A DNA stretch of 64,000 nucleotides from Leptolyngbya boryana PCC 6306. GTDB taxonomy: Bacteria > Cyanobacteriota > Cyanobacteriia > Leptolyngbyales > Leptolyngbyaceae. Positions 10,104 through 19,774 of this stretch are shown one piece after another. The stretch's first letter is position 1; each line of letters starts with the position of its first letter. Where the stretch lies: positions 262,381 through 326,380 of the forward strand of contig NZ_KB731325.1 of assembly GCF_000353285.1 (NCBI RefSeq). The letters run 5' to 3'. A program made the position numbers and the translations under genes. The notes under the pieces were generated by a model that ran no database searches, had not been told where the DNA came from, and worked only from the letters and a program-made list of their open reading frames with translations.

Positions 10104-13100
10104 TCTAAGCCAACGCCTTGCTGCCCTCTCACCAGAAAAGCGGGCATTGCTGCTGCAACGACTGCATCAGACGAGCCAGCACCCAACCCCAACTCAGATT
10201 CAACGACAGGCACGATCGACGAACACGTTCCCGCTGTCTTTTGCCCAACAGCGCTTGTGGTTTCTCAATCAGCTAGAACCCGGTAACGCTTTCTACAATA
10301 TGCCTGCGGCTATTCTGCTGAAGGGACACCTGAATATTGCAGCACTCGAACACAGTTTAGACGCACTAATTCAGCGTCATGAAGCCTTACGGACAAACTT
10401 TACCACCGTAGCAGGAGATCCTGTTCAGGTAATTGCAACCGCTCGATCGCACAATTTGTCGATCGTTGATCTGCATCACTGTTCAGAACCTGAACAAACC
10501 CAGAGAGTGCAACAACTCGCTCAAGCAGAAGCCCAACTTCCCTTTGATTTAGGGAACGATTCGCTCCTGCGGGTTTGCTTACTCCAACTGAGCGAGACGC
10601 AGCACGTCCTTCTGTTCACGCTGCATCACATCATTGCCGATGCCTGGTCATTGGGTGTGTTGATCCAAGAATTTGCCCAAGCCTACAGTGCTTTTTCGAC
10701 AGGCGAGTCTCTTTCACTGCCAGAACTACCGATTCAGTATGCCGATTTTGCCGTGTGGCAACGGCAGTGGCTTCAAGGCGATGTCCTAGAGACTCAACTC
10801 CACTATTGGCAACAGCAACTCCAGCACGCCCCACCTCTGCTCGAACTGCCCACGGATCGTCCCCGTCCTCCGGTGCAGACTTTTCGGGGAGCCTATCAAT
10901 CTCTCATACTACCCAACGCCTTGATGGAGGAACTGAAAGCCTTCAGCCGTCGTGAGGATACAACTCTCTTTATGACGATGCTGGCAGCCTTTAAGACCTT
11001 GCTGTATCGCTATACTGGGCAAACTGATCTTCTAGTGGGTTCCCCGATCGCGAACCGCAATCGCCTGGAAGTGGAGAATATCATTGGGGTGTTCATTAAC
11101 ACTTTGGTTCTTCGCACTGACGTTTCAGGCAATCCCACGTTTCGAGAGCTATTGGCTCAAGTTCGCAAAACCACACTCGACGCATACGCGCATCAAGACT
11201 TGCCATTTGAAAGACTGGTTGAGACACTGCACCTCGAACGCAACTTGAGCTATAACCCAGTCTTTCAGGTAATGTTCCAGCTTCAGAACGCACCGATGGC
11301 TGACCTGGAACTCCCCGGTTTAACGCTGAGTAACCTAGAAACTGCTGGAGAAACTACTCAGTTCGATCTGAGCCTCAACATGGCAGAAACCGAAGCAGGG
11401 TTGCAAGCCCTGATCGAGTACAGCACAGATTTATTTGATGATGAGACGATCGCTCGAATGTTAGGACACTTCCAAACCTTACTAGAAGGAATTGTCGCCC
11501 ATGAGAACGATCGTCTCTCAAATTTACCTTTACTGACAAAGGCAGAACAGCACCAATTCCAGGAATGGAACCAGACTCAAGTTGAATTTGCCCAAGTCCC
11601 CATTCACCAGTTATTTGAGGCACAGGTCAAACGAACCCCGGACGCGATCGCTGCTGTATTCGAGCAGGAACACCTGACTTATCAAGCCCTGAACGATCGA
11701 GCCAACCAACTGGCAAGTCATTTGCAAACGTTAGGCGTTCGTCCCAATGGGTTAGTGGGAATTTGTGTCGATCGCTCCCTAGAAATGCTGGTCGGCATTC
11801 TCGCAATTCTCAAGGCAGGTGGGGCTTATCTCCCGATCGATCCGGCATATCCGCAAGACCGTATCGCCTTCATGCTAGAGGATGCAGACGTTGAGATTTT
11901 GCTGACTCAATCGCATCTCTCCCCTCCGCTTACCCAATCTAATCCAAAAGTTCTCTACCTCGATTCTGATTGGACAACGCTCTCCCCCGGTTCCCCGCTC
12001 CCCTGTTCTCCCGACCACCTCGCCTATGTGATCTACACCTCTGGCTCTACGGGCAAGCCCAAGGGAGTGCAAATCGAACACCATTCGCTGTCCAACTTTA
12101 TCCAATCACTTCAGCAACACCTCAACCTCACCTCCCAAGATTTTTTCTTCTCGGTTACGACCATCACCTTTGACATTGCCGCGCTAGAACTCTTTCTGCC
12201 ATTGACAGTGGGTGCCCGTGTCGTGATTGCCAGTCGCGCAGTCGCCTGTGATGGGGTGCGGTTATCTGAAGCGTTAGTCCAATCCGGCACCACGATCATG
12301 CAAGCAACGCCTGCGACTTGGCGGCTTCTACTGGCATCAGGATGGCAGGGTAACGCACAACTGAAAGTGCTTTGTGGTGGAGAGGCACTGCAAGCGGATC
12401 TGGCAAGTCAGTTACGGTCTAAGTGTGCTGCCCTCTGGAATCTGTATGGTCCTACCGAAACCACCATCTGGTCTACGATTCATGCGGTTGAATCTGACAA
12501 CGAACCCGTTCCCATCGGATGCCCGATCGCCAATACCGAGATTTACGTGTTGGATCGCGATCGACAACTTGTTCCAGTCGGGGTCACGGGTGAACTCTAC
12601 ATCGGAGGTGCAGGGTTAGCCAGAGGCTATCTCAATCGTCCAGAATTAACCGCAGATCGGTTTCTCCAGCTTGAACTGCCAGAGCAGCAGCAAACACGAC
12701 TCTATCGAACTGGAGATCTCGCCCGCTACCGCTCGGATGGCACGATCGAGTGTTTGGGACGCATCGACCATCAGGTAAAAGTTCGGGGCTTCCGCATCGA
12801 ACTCGGTGAGATTGAATCCGTATTGTGTCAACATCCCACCGTACAGCAGGCAGCCGTTACCGTCAGAGAAACCGAATTCGGCGATCAACGCATCATTGCT
12901 TACGTTGTCCCTGTCTCCGCGTCTCATTCTGAATGGCGCAGCTTTCTCAACACAAAGCTCCCTGACTACATGGTGCCTGCTGCTTTTGTACGGCTAGAAG
13001 CATTACCTTTAACCCCAAACGGCAAAGTCGATCGCAAAGCACTTCCTGCACCGAGTGAGATTCCATCTGAGCTAGACCCAACACTTGAAGCCGCACAGAC

Positions 13101-15789
13101 ACCCGTTGAAGAAATGCTAGCTTCTCTGTGGTCGCAGATTCTCGGAGCCGAGATAGGCATTCACGATGACTTCTTCGCCTTTGGTGGACACTCCCTCTTA
13201 GCCACACAACTCATGTCACGCGTGCGGGATGTGTTCAATGTGGAGTTGCCGTTGCGTGTGCTGTTTGAAACTCCTACGATCGCGCGATTGGCACCGCAGA
13301 TCGAGAAGGCAATGAAAACCAGACAACAGCTTGCCATTCCGCCTCTGCAACCCGTCGATCGTACTCAAGCATTGCCTCTATCCTTTGCCCAACAACGGCT
13401 GTGGTTTCTCAGTCAGCTTGCACCCGATAGCGCACTCTATAACTTTTCTGCTCACGTTCGCTTAGCCGGAACGCTCAATATATCTGCACTAGAGCAAAGT
13501 GTGAACGAAGTCGTGCGACGCCATGAAGCCCTGCGAACTGCCTTTGCTGTCGTAGAAGGACAACCCATCCAGATCATTGCTCCGACTTTGACCCTGCCCG
13601 TCCCGGTTGTAGACCTGCGATCTCTCTCCCCTGCCGAGCAGCAGACGGCTGTCCAACACCTAGTTGATGAGGAAGACCGTAAGCCCTTTGATCTAACCTG
13701 TTGTCCACTACTGCGGGTAACAGTGCTCCGGTTGAATGCAACAGAGCATGTCTTGCTATTGACCATGCACCACATCATTTCGGATGGTTGGTCTATGGGA
13801 GTGCTACTGCGTGAATTAATGGCATTGTACGAAGCGTTTTGTACAGGTCAGCCTTCTCCCCTGCCTGCGTTACCGATCCAATACGCTGACTTTGCTGTGT
13901 GGCAGCGACAATGGTTGCAGGGAGACGTGCTAGACCAGCAGCTTCACTACTGGAAACAGCAGCTTTTAGGGGGCAATTTGCCGCCGTTGAAGTTACCGAC
14001 GAAGCCATCCCAACCTAAAAGCCAGAATTACCAGGGCAAAAGCCATACCAGTGAACTCTCGGTCGATCTCTCTAGACAGCTTCAATCCCTCAGTCGTCAA
14101 GAGAATGTCACTCTATTCATGACGCTGCTGGCAGCTTTGCAAACGTTGCTGCATCGCTACACCCATCAGGATGACATTGTGGTGGGCACCGACATTGCTA
14201 ATCGCACCCATAGCGAAACAGAATCGCTCATCGGTTTCTTCGTCAATCTCTTGGTGCTGCGATCAGATATGCGCGGCAATCCTAGCTTTCGGGAACTGCT
14301 GCAACAAGTCCGGGAAGTCACACTCAACGCCTATGCTCATCAAGACCTACCTTTTGACAAACTGGTCGAAGAATTGCAACCAGAGCGCAACTTACATCAG
14401 ACTCCGCTCTTTCAGGTGTTGTTCGTGTTGCAAAATACGCCCGTTCCGACGATCGAGCTAACGGATCTGACGCTGCATCCTCTCGACACCCAAGAGAACG
14501 ACTTATCGAAATTTGATTTAGCCCTCTTTGTGACAGAGACGGAACCCGCCATTCAAATAGCCTGGAAGTTCAACGTCGATCGCTTTGACCCTGACACGAT
14601 CGCTCAGATGGCAAATCACTTCACTGCTTTACTTGCCAGTATTGTCGCTGCACCCGAAGCACGACTTAGCACATTGAGTCTGCAAACCGCAGCCGAACCC
14701 AAACCACTTCATCAACCCCGCGATCGCAAAAACATGAGTTTCAGTAAATTTAAATCCATTCAACCAAAAGCCATTAGCGTACCCGAAACGGGACTCGTGA
14801 CCACAAGCTATCTCCAGCCTGGAGAACCCCTACCCCTCGTTGTACAGCCTAATCTAGAAGATATCGATCTAATTGGTTGGGCAAAGAACAACCGGGGCTT
14901 GCTTGAAACGGAGTTATTAAAGCATGGTGCAATTCTCTTTCGCGGATTCAATGCGGCTTCAGTCCCAGAGTTTGAGCGGTTTGCCCAAACGATTTGCCCA
15001 GCGCTATTTGGGGAATACGGCGACTTGCCCCGCGAAGAGGTTAGCCAAAACGTCTACACCTCTACTCCCTATCCGGCTGATAAAGCCATTTTGTTCCACA
15101 ACGAAAGTTCGCATCTGCACTGCTACCCAATGAAGATCTGGTTTTTCTGTGTGCAGCCTGCCCAATCGGGGGGTGAAACGCCGATCGTAGATTGCCGAAA
15201 AGTTTATCAACTGCTCGATCCCAAGTTACAAGAACACTTTGCCCAAAAGCAACTGATGTACGTGCGGAACTATACCGATGGACTCGATGTTAGTTGGAGC
15301 CGATTCTTCCACACCACGGATCGATCCGTTGTAGAATCTTACTGCCACAATCATGGCATCGAGTTTGAGTGGAAAGCTAACAATGGCTTGAGAACTCGCG
15401 AAATTCGTCCAGCAGTCGCAACGCATCCCAAAACTGGGGAAACGGTCTTCTTCAATCAAATTCAACTGCATCACTTGTCTTGTCTCGATCTCAGTGTCCA
15501 AGAGTCTCTGCTTTCCCTGTTTGGTGAGGAAAACTTGCCGCGTCAGGTCTACTATGGGGACGGAACACCAATTGAAGACTCAGTCGTTGAAGAAGTTTGT
15601 GAGGCGTATCGGCAAGCCACCGTTCAATTCCCTTGGCAGAAAGGTGACATCCTGATGCTAGATAACATGCTGAGCGCTCATGGGCGTAATCCTTATGGGG
15701 GTGCCCGCAAGATTGTGGTGGCAATGGGAGAACTCGTTAGTCCCGCAGAGACAGCAAGATTGGAGGCAGGCAATGCAGTTGCAAGATAG
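10096..15789 (+). CDS. NRPS, C-A-PCP-C fused to TauD hydroxylase
   Basis: A 1,897-residue protein. Condensation (HHIIADAW from 177); adenylation (YTSGSTGKPKG near 647, RGFRIELGE near 897, NGKVDRK near 975); carrier Ser1033; second condensation (HHIISDGW from 1225); then a complete TauD-like domain from about 1,550 with iron ligands H1668-N-E1670 and H1862, and an Arg at 1871. The pocket D-I-L-Q-L-G-L-I-W is the classical glycine code. The start at 10096 has GGGAG 8 bp upstream and overlaps the previous stop by 8 bp; another in-frame ATG exists at 10063. An in-frame ATG at residue 1547, just before the hydroxylase domain, matches where the free homologue starts, suggesting a gene fusion. The last C domain and hydroxylase appear to serve the Asp module of the next protein. 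Confidence 0.95.
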   Translation: MSDLSQRLAALSPEKRALLLQRLHQTSQHPTPTQIQRQARSTNTFPLSFAQQRLWFLNQLEPGNAFYNMPAAILLKGHLNIAALEHSLDALIQRHEALRTNFTTVAGDPVQVIATARSHNLSIVDLHHCSEPEQTQRVQQLAQAEAQLPFDLGNDSLLRVCLLQLSETQHVLLFTLHHIIADAWSLGVLIQEFAQAYSAFSTGESLSLPELPIQYADFAVWQRQWLQGDVLETQLHYWQQQLQHAPPLLELPTDRPRPPVQTFRGAYQSLILPNALMEELKAFSRREDTTLFMTMLAAFKTLLYRYTGQTDLLVGSPIANRNRLEVENIIGVFINTLVLRTDVSGNPTFRELLAQVRKTTLDAYAHQDLPFERLVETLHLERNLSYNPVFQVMFQLQNAPMADLELPGLTLSNLETAGETTQFDLSLNMAETEAGLQALIEYSTDLFDDETIARMLGHFQTLLEGIVAHENDRLSNLPLLTKAEQHQFQEWNQTQVEFAQVPIHQLFEAQVKRTPDAIAAVFEQEHLTYQALNDRANQLASHLQTLGVRPNGLVGICVDRSLEMLVGILAILKAGGAYLPIDPAYPQDRIAFMLEDADVEILLTQSHLSPPLTQSNPKVLYLDSDWTTLSPGSPLPCSPDHLAYVIYTSGSTGKPKGVQIEHHSLSNFIQSLQQHLNLTSQDFFFSVTTITFDIAALELFLPLTVGARVVIASRAVACDGVRLSEALVQSGTTIMQATPATWRLLLASGWQGNAQLKVLCGGEALQADLASQLRSKCAALWNLYGPTETTIWSTIHAVESDNEPVPIGCPIANTEIYVLDRDRQLVPVGVTGELYIGGAGLARGYLNRPELTADRFLQLELPEQQQTRLYRTGDLARYRSDGTIECLGRIDHQVKVRGFRIELGEIESVLCQHPTVQQAAVTVRETEFGDQRIIAYVVPVSASHSEWRSFLNTKLPDYMVPAAFVRLEALPLTPNGKVDRKALPAPSEIPSELDPTLEAAQTPVEEMLASLWSQILGAEIGIHDDFFAFGGHSLLATQLMSRVRDVFNVELPLRVLFETPTIARLAPQIEKAMKTRQQLAIPPLQPVDRTQALPLSFAQQRLWFLSQLAPDSALYNFSAHVRLAGTLNISALEQSVNEVVRRHEALRTAFAVVEGQPIQIIAPTLTLPVPVVDLRSLSPAEQQTAVQHLVDEEDRKPFDLTCCPLLRVTVLRLNATEHVLLLTMHHIISDGWSMGVLLRELMALYEAFCTGQPSPLPALPIQYADFAVWQRQWLQGDVLDQQLHYWKQQLLGGNLPPLKLPTKPSQPKSQNYQGKSHTSELSVDLSRQLQSLSRQENVTLFMTLLAALQTLLHRYTHQDDIVVGTDIANRTHSETESLIGFFVNLLVLRSDMRGNPSFRELLQQVREVTLNAYAHQDLPFDKLVEELQPERNLHQTPLFQVLFVLQNTPVPTIELTDLTLHPLDTQENDLSKFDLALFVTETEPAIQIAWKFNVDRFDPDTIAQMANHFTALLASIVAAPEARLSTLSLQTAAEPKPLHQPRDRKNMSFSKFKSIQPKAISVPETGLVTTSYLQPGEPLPLVVQPNLEDIDLIGWAKNNRGLLETELLKHGAILFRGFNAASVPEFERFAQTICPALFGEYGDLPREEVSQNVYTSTPYPADKAILFHNESSHLHCYPMKIWFFCVQPAQSGGETPIVDCRKVYQLLDPKLQEHFAQKQLMYVRNYTDGLDVSWSRFFHTTDRSVVESYCHNHGIEFEWKANNGLRTREIRPAVATHPKTGETVFFNQIQLHHLSCLDLSVQESLLSLFGEENLPRQVYYGDGTPIEDSVVEEVCEAYRQATVQFPWQKGDILMLDNMLSAHGRNPYGGARKIVVAMGELVSPAETARLEAGNAVAR

Positions 15790-18700
15790 AGTGATTCAGG
15801 GATTTCGACTTTCTCCACAGCAAAAACGGCTTTGGGAAGTGCAACAAGAGAACGGCATCTATCGCGTTCAATGCACTGTGCGGATTGACGGTGATCTGAA
15901 TTTAGGAGTGCTGAAATCTGCCCTTCAACAAATCATCGATCGCCACGAAATTCTGCGGACTGATTTTGTCCGTCCGGGTGGGCTAAAAACTCCCATTCAG
16001 GTCATTGCAGAAAGTGGTCAACTCGTATGGCACAAGATCGATTTGCGAGGCGGATCTGTCCAGCAACAACAGACCCACATCAATGCTTTATTTGAGCAAG
16101 ATCGATGCCAAGCATTTGATGTGGAGCATGGATCAGGGCTGCGATCTACCTTGTTAACCCTGTCAGCCCAACAACATATTTTGTTGCTCAGTTTGCCTGC
16201 TTTGTGCGCTGATGCCAGAACACTGAAAAATCTCGTTCAAGAGGTGGGTCAGTCTTATCAGGCTTGCCTTCGGGGTGAAACACTTGATGACGAAATTGTG
16301 CAATATACGCAGTTCTCAGAATGGCAAAATCAATTCCTAGAAGATGAGGATGCCCACATCGGTCACACCTACTGGCAGCAACAAGACTTCTCAAGAATTA
16401 CCACTCTAAAGTTGCCCTTTAAAGCAAAATCCATTCGTTCCGCTCCCTTTGATGTTCGCGCTTTGGAGCAGCAGATCGCACCGGAAACGATCGCTAAAAT
16501 CAACGCACTCACCCAACAGCACAACACGACCCCAGCCACATTTTTTCTTGCTTGCTGGATGATTCTGCTCTGGCGCTTCACTCAACAAGGCGAGATCATC
16601 GTCGGTACTGCCTGTGAGGGTCGCAATGATGAGGAACTAGAAACTGCGATCGGTCTATTTGCCAAATATCTACCGCTGCGGTGCTGCCTGCAAGAACAGG
16701 AGACATTTGATCAACTGCTACGATCGATTGATCAAACAGTTCAGAATCATTTGCAATGGCAGGATTACTTTACTGGGAACCATTTAGAGCAACAATCTGA
16801 ACGTGGATGGAAAGCACTTCCATTTTGTTTCGATTTTGATGATCAACCTGCGGTATACGCTGCTGACGGATTAGTGTTTACGCTTGAACGGCACTCTCCT
16901 TACACAGAACGCTTCAAGCTCAACCTCTCCTGCACTCAAACCGCAGAGGCTTTGTTCACCCGATTTCACTATGACGCGACTCTGTTTAGTGATGAAGACA
17001 TTCAGCAATTAGGGGAACATTGGCAGGTGTTAATTGAGGGAATTGTTGCAAATCCCCAAAAAACGATCGCTCAACTCCCCATTCTCAGCGATCGACAGCG
17101 CCATCAACTGCTTGTTGAATTTAACAATACCCAAACTCCTGTCTCAAAGTTCTGCATGCATAAGCGATTTGAGGCACAAGTCGATCGCACTCCGAATCAG
17201 ATTGCTGTCATCTTTGAAGACCAACAACTGACCTACGCCGAACTGAATACTCGCGCCGCTCAACTTGCTTGCGATTTACAAGCATTAGGAGTTAAGCCCG
17301 AAGTCCGGGTTGGAATTTGCTTGGAGCGATCGTGTGATTTCATCATTGCGATGCTTGCCGTTCTTAAAGCAGGAGGAGCCTATGTGCCCCTCGATCCTGC
17401 TTTTCCTCGCGAGCGCTTAGCCTTCATGATGCAAGATGCCCAGATCTCAGTGCTGCTGACTCAAACGCTTCTGCTCAAGTCAATTCCTGACATCACGGCT
17501 CCAGTGATCTGCTTAGACAATCGACCCGATTTCTCAGATTCGCCCCTACTCTCCCACCGTCCTACTCCCTCCAACTTGGCTTATGTGATCTATACCTCTG
17601 GTTCCACAGGTAAGCCCAAAGGCGTGGCAGTGGAACATCAGCAACTTTGCAATTATGTGCAGGGCATTCTGGAACGCTTGAACCTGCCCGAAGGATCTAG
17701 CTTTGCTACGGTGTCTACGATCGCGGCTGATTTGGGAAACACAGCAATTTTCTCGGCTCTTTGCACCGGGGGCTGTCTTCACATCATTTCTGCCGATCGC
17801 GCCACAACTCCGCAAGCTTTCGCAGACTATTGCCGCTACCATGCGATCGATTGCCTCAAAATCGTGCCCTCTCACCTGGAGGCGTTGCTCGCTAGTGGAA
17901 ATGCTGATATTTTGCCTCGTCAACGGTTAATTTTGGGTGGGGAAGCTTGCAACTGGAGTTTAATTGAAACGATCCAGCAGCTAGCTCCTAACTGTGTCAT
18001 TCTGAATCACTACGGACCCACAGAAACAACGATCGGTGTACTGACCTATCAAGTGGAAGACCTTCCTACTCATGCAAGAACGAACTCTGTTTTGCTGGGT
18101 CGCCCGATCGCGAACACACAGGCTTATGTCCTCGATCAACAGTTGCAGCCTGTCCCGATCGGCATTCCTGGTGAACTCTATATCAGTGGTGACAACCTAG
18201 CACGAGGTTATCTGAACCAGCCCCAATTAACCGCAGAACGCTTTATCCATCACCCATTTAGTCAGGACGGACGATTGTACAAAACAGGTGATTTAGTACG
18301 ATACCGAACGGATGGAAACCTTGAGTTTTTAGGGCGAATGGATGATCAGGTTAAAATTCGAGGGTTTCGAGTTGAATTAGGCGAAATCGAGACAGCCTTA
18401 TGCCAGCATCCCGATATTCAACAAGCGATCGTTCTACTTCGCTCCGATGTGGCAGGCAACCCGCGCCTAATTGCCTATGTCATTTCCCATTCTCAGGCAA
18501 CCTCTACCACCCATGACTGGCGCAATTTCTTGAAAGCCCAAATGCCCGAATATATGCTGCCCTCAGCCTTTATTCGGTTAAAAACCCTTCCGCTCACGCC
18601 GAACGGTAAAATCGATAAGCAAGCCTTACCCATTCCCGATCTGTTCAAATCAGATCAGGAAACGACCTTTGTGCCACCCCGCGAAGCGTTAGAACTGCAA

Positions 18701-19753
18701 CTCACCCAAATTTGGGAAGACCTGCTGAATGTGCGACCCATCAGTGTGACGGATAATTTCTTCGATCTAGGGGGACATTCACTTTTAGCAGTTCGGCTCA
18801 TTGCTCAAATTGAAAAACAGTTCCAGCACAAATTGCCGTTGTCGAGCTTTCTTCAAGCTGCAACGATCGAGCATCTTGCAGGAATTCTCCGACAACAACC
18901 GCAAGCCTGGGAGCGATCGCCTCTGATTAAAATTCAATCGCACGGAACAAACTCGCCCTTGTTTTTCATGCACCCGATCGGAGGCAATGTGATTTGCTAT
19001 GCCAGTCTGGCAAGCCATCTCGGTTCTGAGCAACCGTTTTATGGGGTTGAAGCGCCTGGTTTATATGGTGAGGAAGTTCCTCTAGAATCCGTTGAAGCGT
19101 TAGCAGCCCACTACATTCAAGCGTTAAAAACCATTCAACCTCAAGGACCGTACTATTTGGGGGGCTGGTCAATGGGCGGAATCGTGGCATTTGAAATGGC
19201 ACAACAATTGCAACAACAAGGTGAAGCGATCGCGCTACTTGCCCTATTAGATAGCACCCCACCGCTCTCAAACACCCCATCTCCAACAGACAATACTAAC
19301 TCTCTGGAAGATGCGAGACTGTTAGCTGATCTAGCAGAATCCACTGCACACTTTTTTGGTAAACAGTTGTCGATTTCACCCACTGAACTCCAATCGCTAG
19401 ACCCTGAGCAGCAGTTGAATTATGTTTTAGAGGTGATGAAGGCTGCAAATTTTGTTCCTCCAGATATTCAGCCAAGTCAAATTCAGGCATTTCTTCAGGT
19501 GTATAAGAGCAATGCTCGCGCCCTAATGCGATACGTGCCGAAGCGTTATTCCGGTCAAATCACCCTCTTTCGATCCAGTCAGCCACTCCCAGAGCATCAA
19601 ACCATTTCTGACACGATTTCCAGTTGGGCTTCGCTGTCAACTCAACCGATCGACATTCACACTGTTCCTGGAGACCATACCACGATGCTTGCTGAACCCA
19701 ACGTTCAGGTTTTAGCAGCACAGATCAAAGATTGCTTGAAACGCACCGCCTAA
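15773..19753 (+). CDS. NRPS, degenerate C (interface-like)-A-PCP-TE, terminal module
   Basis: A 1,326-residue terminating synthetase. The N-terminal condensation-like domain has PALCAD (142-147) in place of HHxxxD, the same change as in the protein at 6834-10103. Adenylation follows (YTSGSTGKPKG near 607, RGFRVELGE near 863, NGKIDKQ near 944) with pocket D-L-T-K-I-G-H-I-G, one conservative change from the classical Asp code. The carrier Ser is residue 1003. The C-terminal type I thioesterase has GWSMGG with Ser1133 and a late His in GDHTTM, and would release the peptide by hydrolysis or cyclization. GGAGG lies 6 bp before the ATG at 15773, and the gene overlaps the previous one by 17 bp. An in-frame start at 15680 has no such site and would lengthen the overlap. 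Confidence 0.94.
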   Translation: MQLQDRVIQGFRLSPQQKRLWEVQQENGIYRVQCTVRIDGDLNLGVLKSALQQIIDRHEILRTDFVRPGGLKTPIQVIAESGQLVWHKIDLRGGSVQQQQTHINALFEQDRCQAFDVEHGSGLRSTLLTLSAQQHILLLSLPALCADARTLKNLVQEVGQSYQACLRGETLDDEIVQYTQFSEWQNQFLEDEDAHIGHTYWQQQDFSRITTLKLPFKAKSIRSAPFDVRALEQQIAPETIAKINALTQQHNTTPATFFLACWMILLWRFTQQGEIIVGTACEGRNDEELETAIGLFAKYLPLRCCLQEQETFDQLLRSIDQTVQNHLQWQDYFTGNHLEQQSERGWKALPFCFDFDDQPAVYAADGLVFTLERHSPYTERFKLNLSCTQTAEALFTRFHYDATLFSDEDIQQLGEHWQVLIEGIVANPQKTIAQLPILSDRQRHQLLVEFNNTQTPVSKFCMHKRFEAQVDRTPNQIAVIFEDQQLTYAELNTRAAQLACDLQALGVKPEVRVGICLERSCDFIIAMLAVLKAGGAYVPLDPAFPRERLAFMMQDAQISVLLTQTLLLKSIPDITAPVICLDNRPDFSDSPLLSHRPTPSNLAYVIYTSGSTGKPKGVAVEHQQLCNYVQGILERLNLPEGSSFATVSTIAADLGNTAIFSALCTGGCLHIISADRATTPQAFADYCRYHAIDCLKIVPSHLEALLASGNADILPRQRLILGGEACNWSLIETIQQLAPNCVILNHYGPTETTIGVLTYQVEDLPTHARTNSVLLGRPIANTQAYVLDQQLQPVPIGIPGELYISGDNLARGYLNQPQLTAERFIHHPFSQDGRLYKTGDLVRYRTDGNLEFLGRMDDQVKIRGFRVELGEIETALCQHPDIQQAIVLLRSDVAGNPRLIAYVISHSQATSTTHDWRNFLKAQMPEYMLPSAFIRLKTLPLTPNGKIDKQALPIPDLFKSDQETTFVPPREALELQLTQIWEDLLNVRPISVTDNFFDLGGHSLLAVRLIAQIEKQFQHKLPLSSFLQAATIEHLAGILRQQPQAWERSPLIKIQSHGTNSPLFFMHPIGGNVICYASLASHLGSEQPFYGVEAPGLYGEEVPLESVEALAAHYIQALKTIQPQGPYYLGGWSMGGIVAFEMAQQLQQQGEAIALLALLDSTPPLSNTPSPTDNTNSLEDARLLADLAESTAHFFGKQLSISPTELQSLDPEQQLNYVLEVMKAANFVPPDIQPSQIQAFLQVYKSNARALMRYVPKRYSGQITLFRSSQPLPEHQTISDTISSWASLSTQPIDIHTVPGDHTTMLAEPNVQVLAAQIKDCLKRTA

Positions 19754-19774
19754 TTTGCACTAACCATTAAAGTG

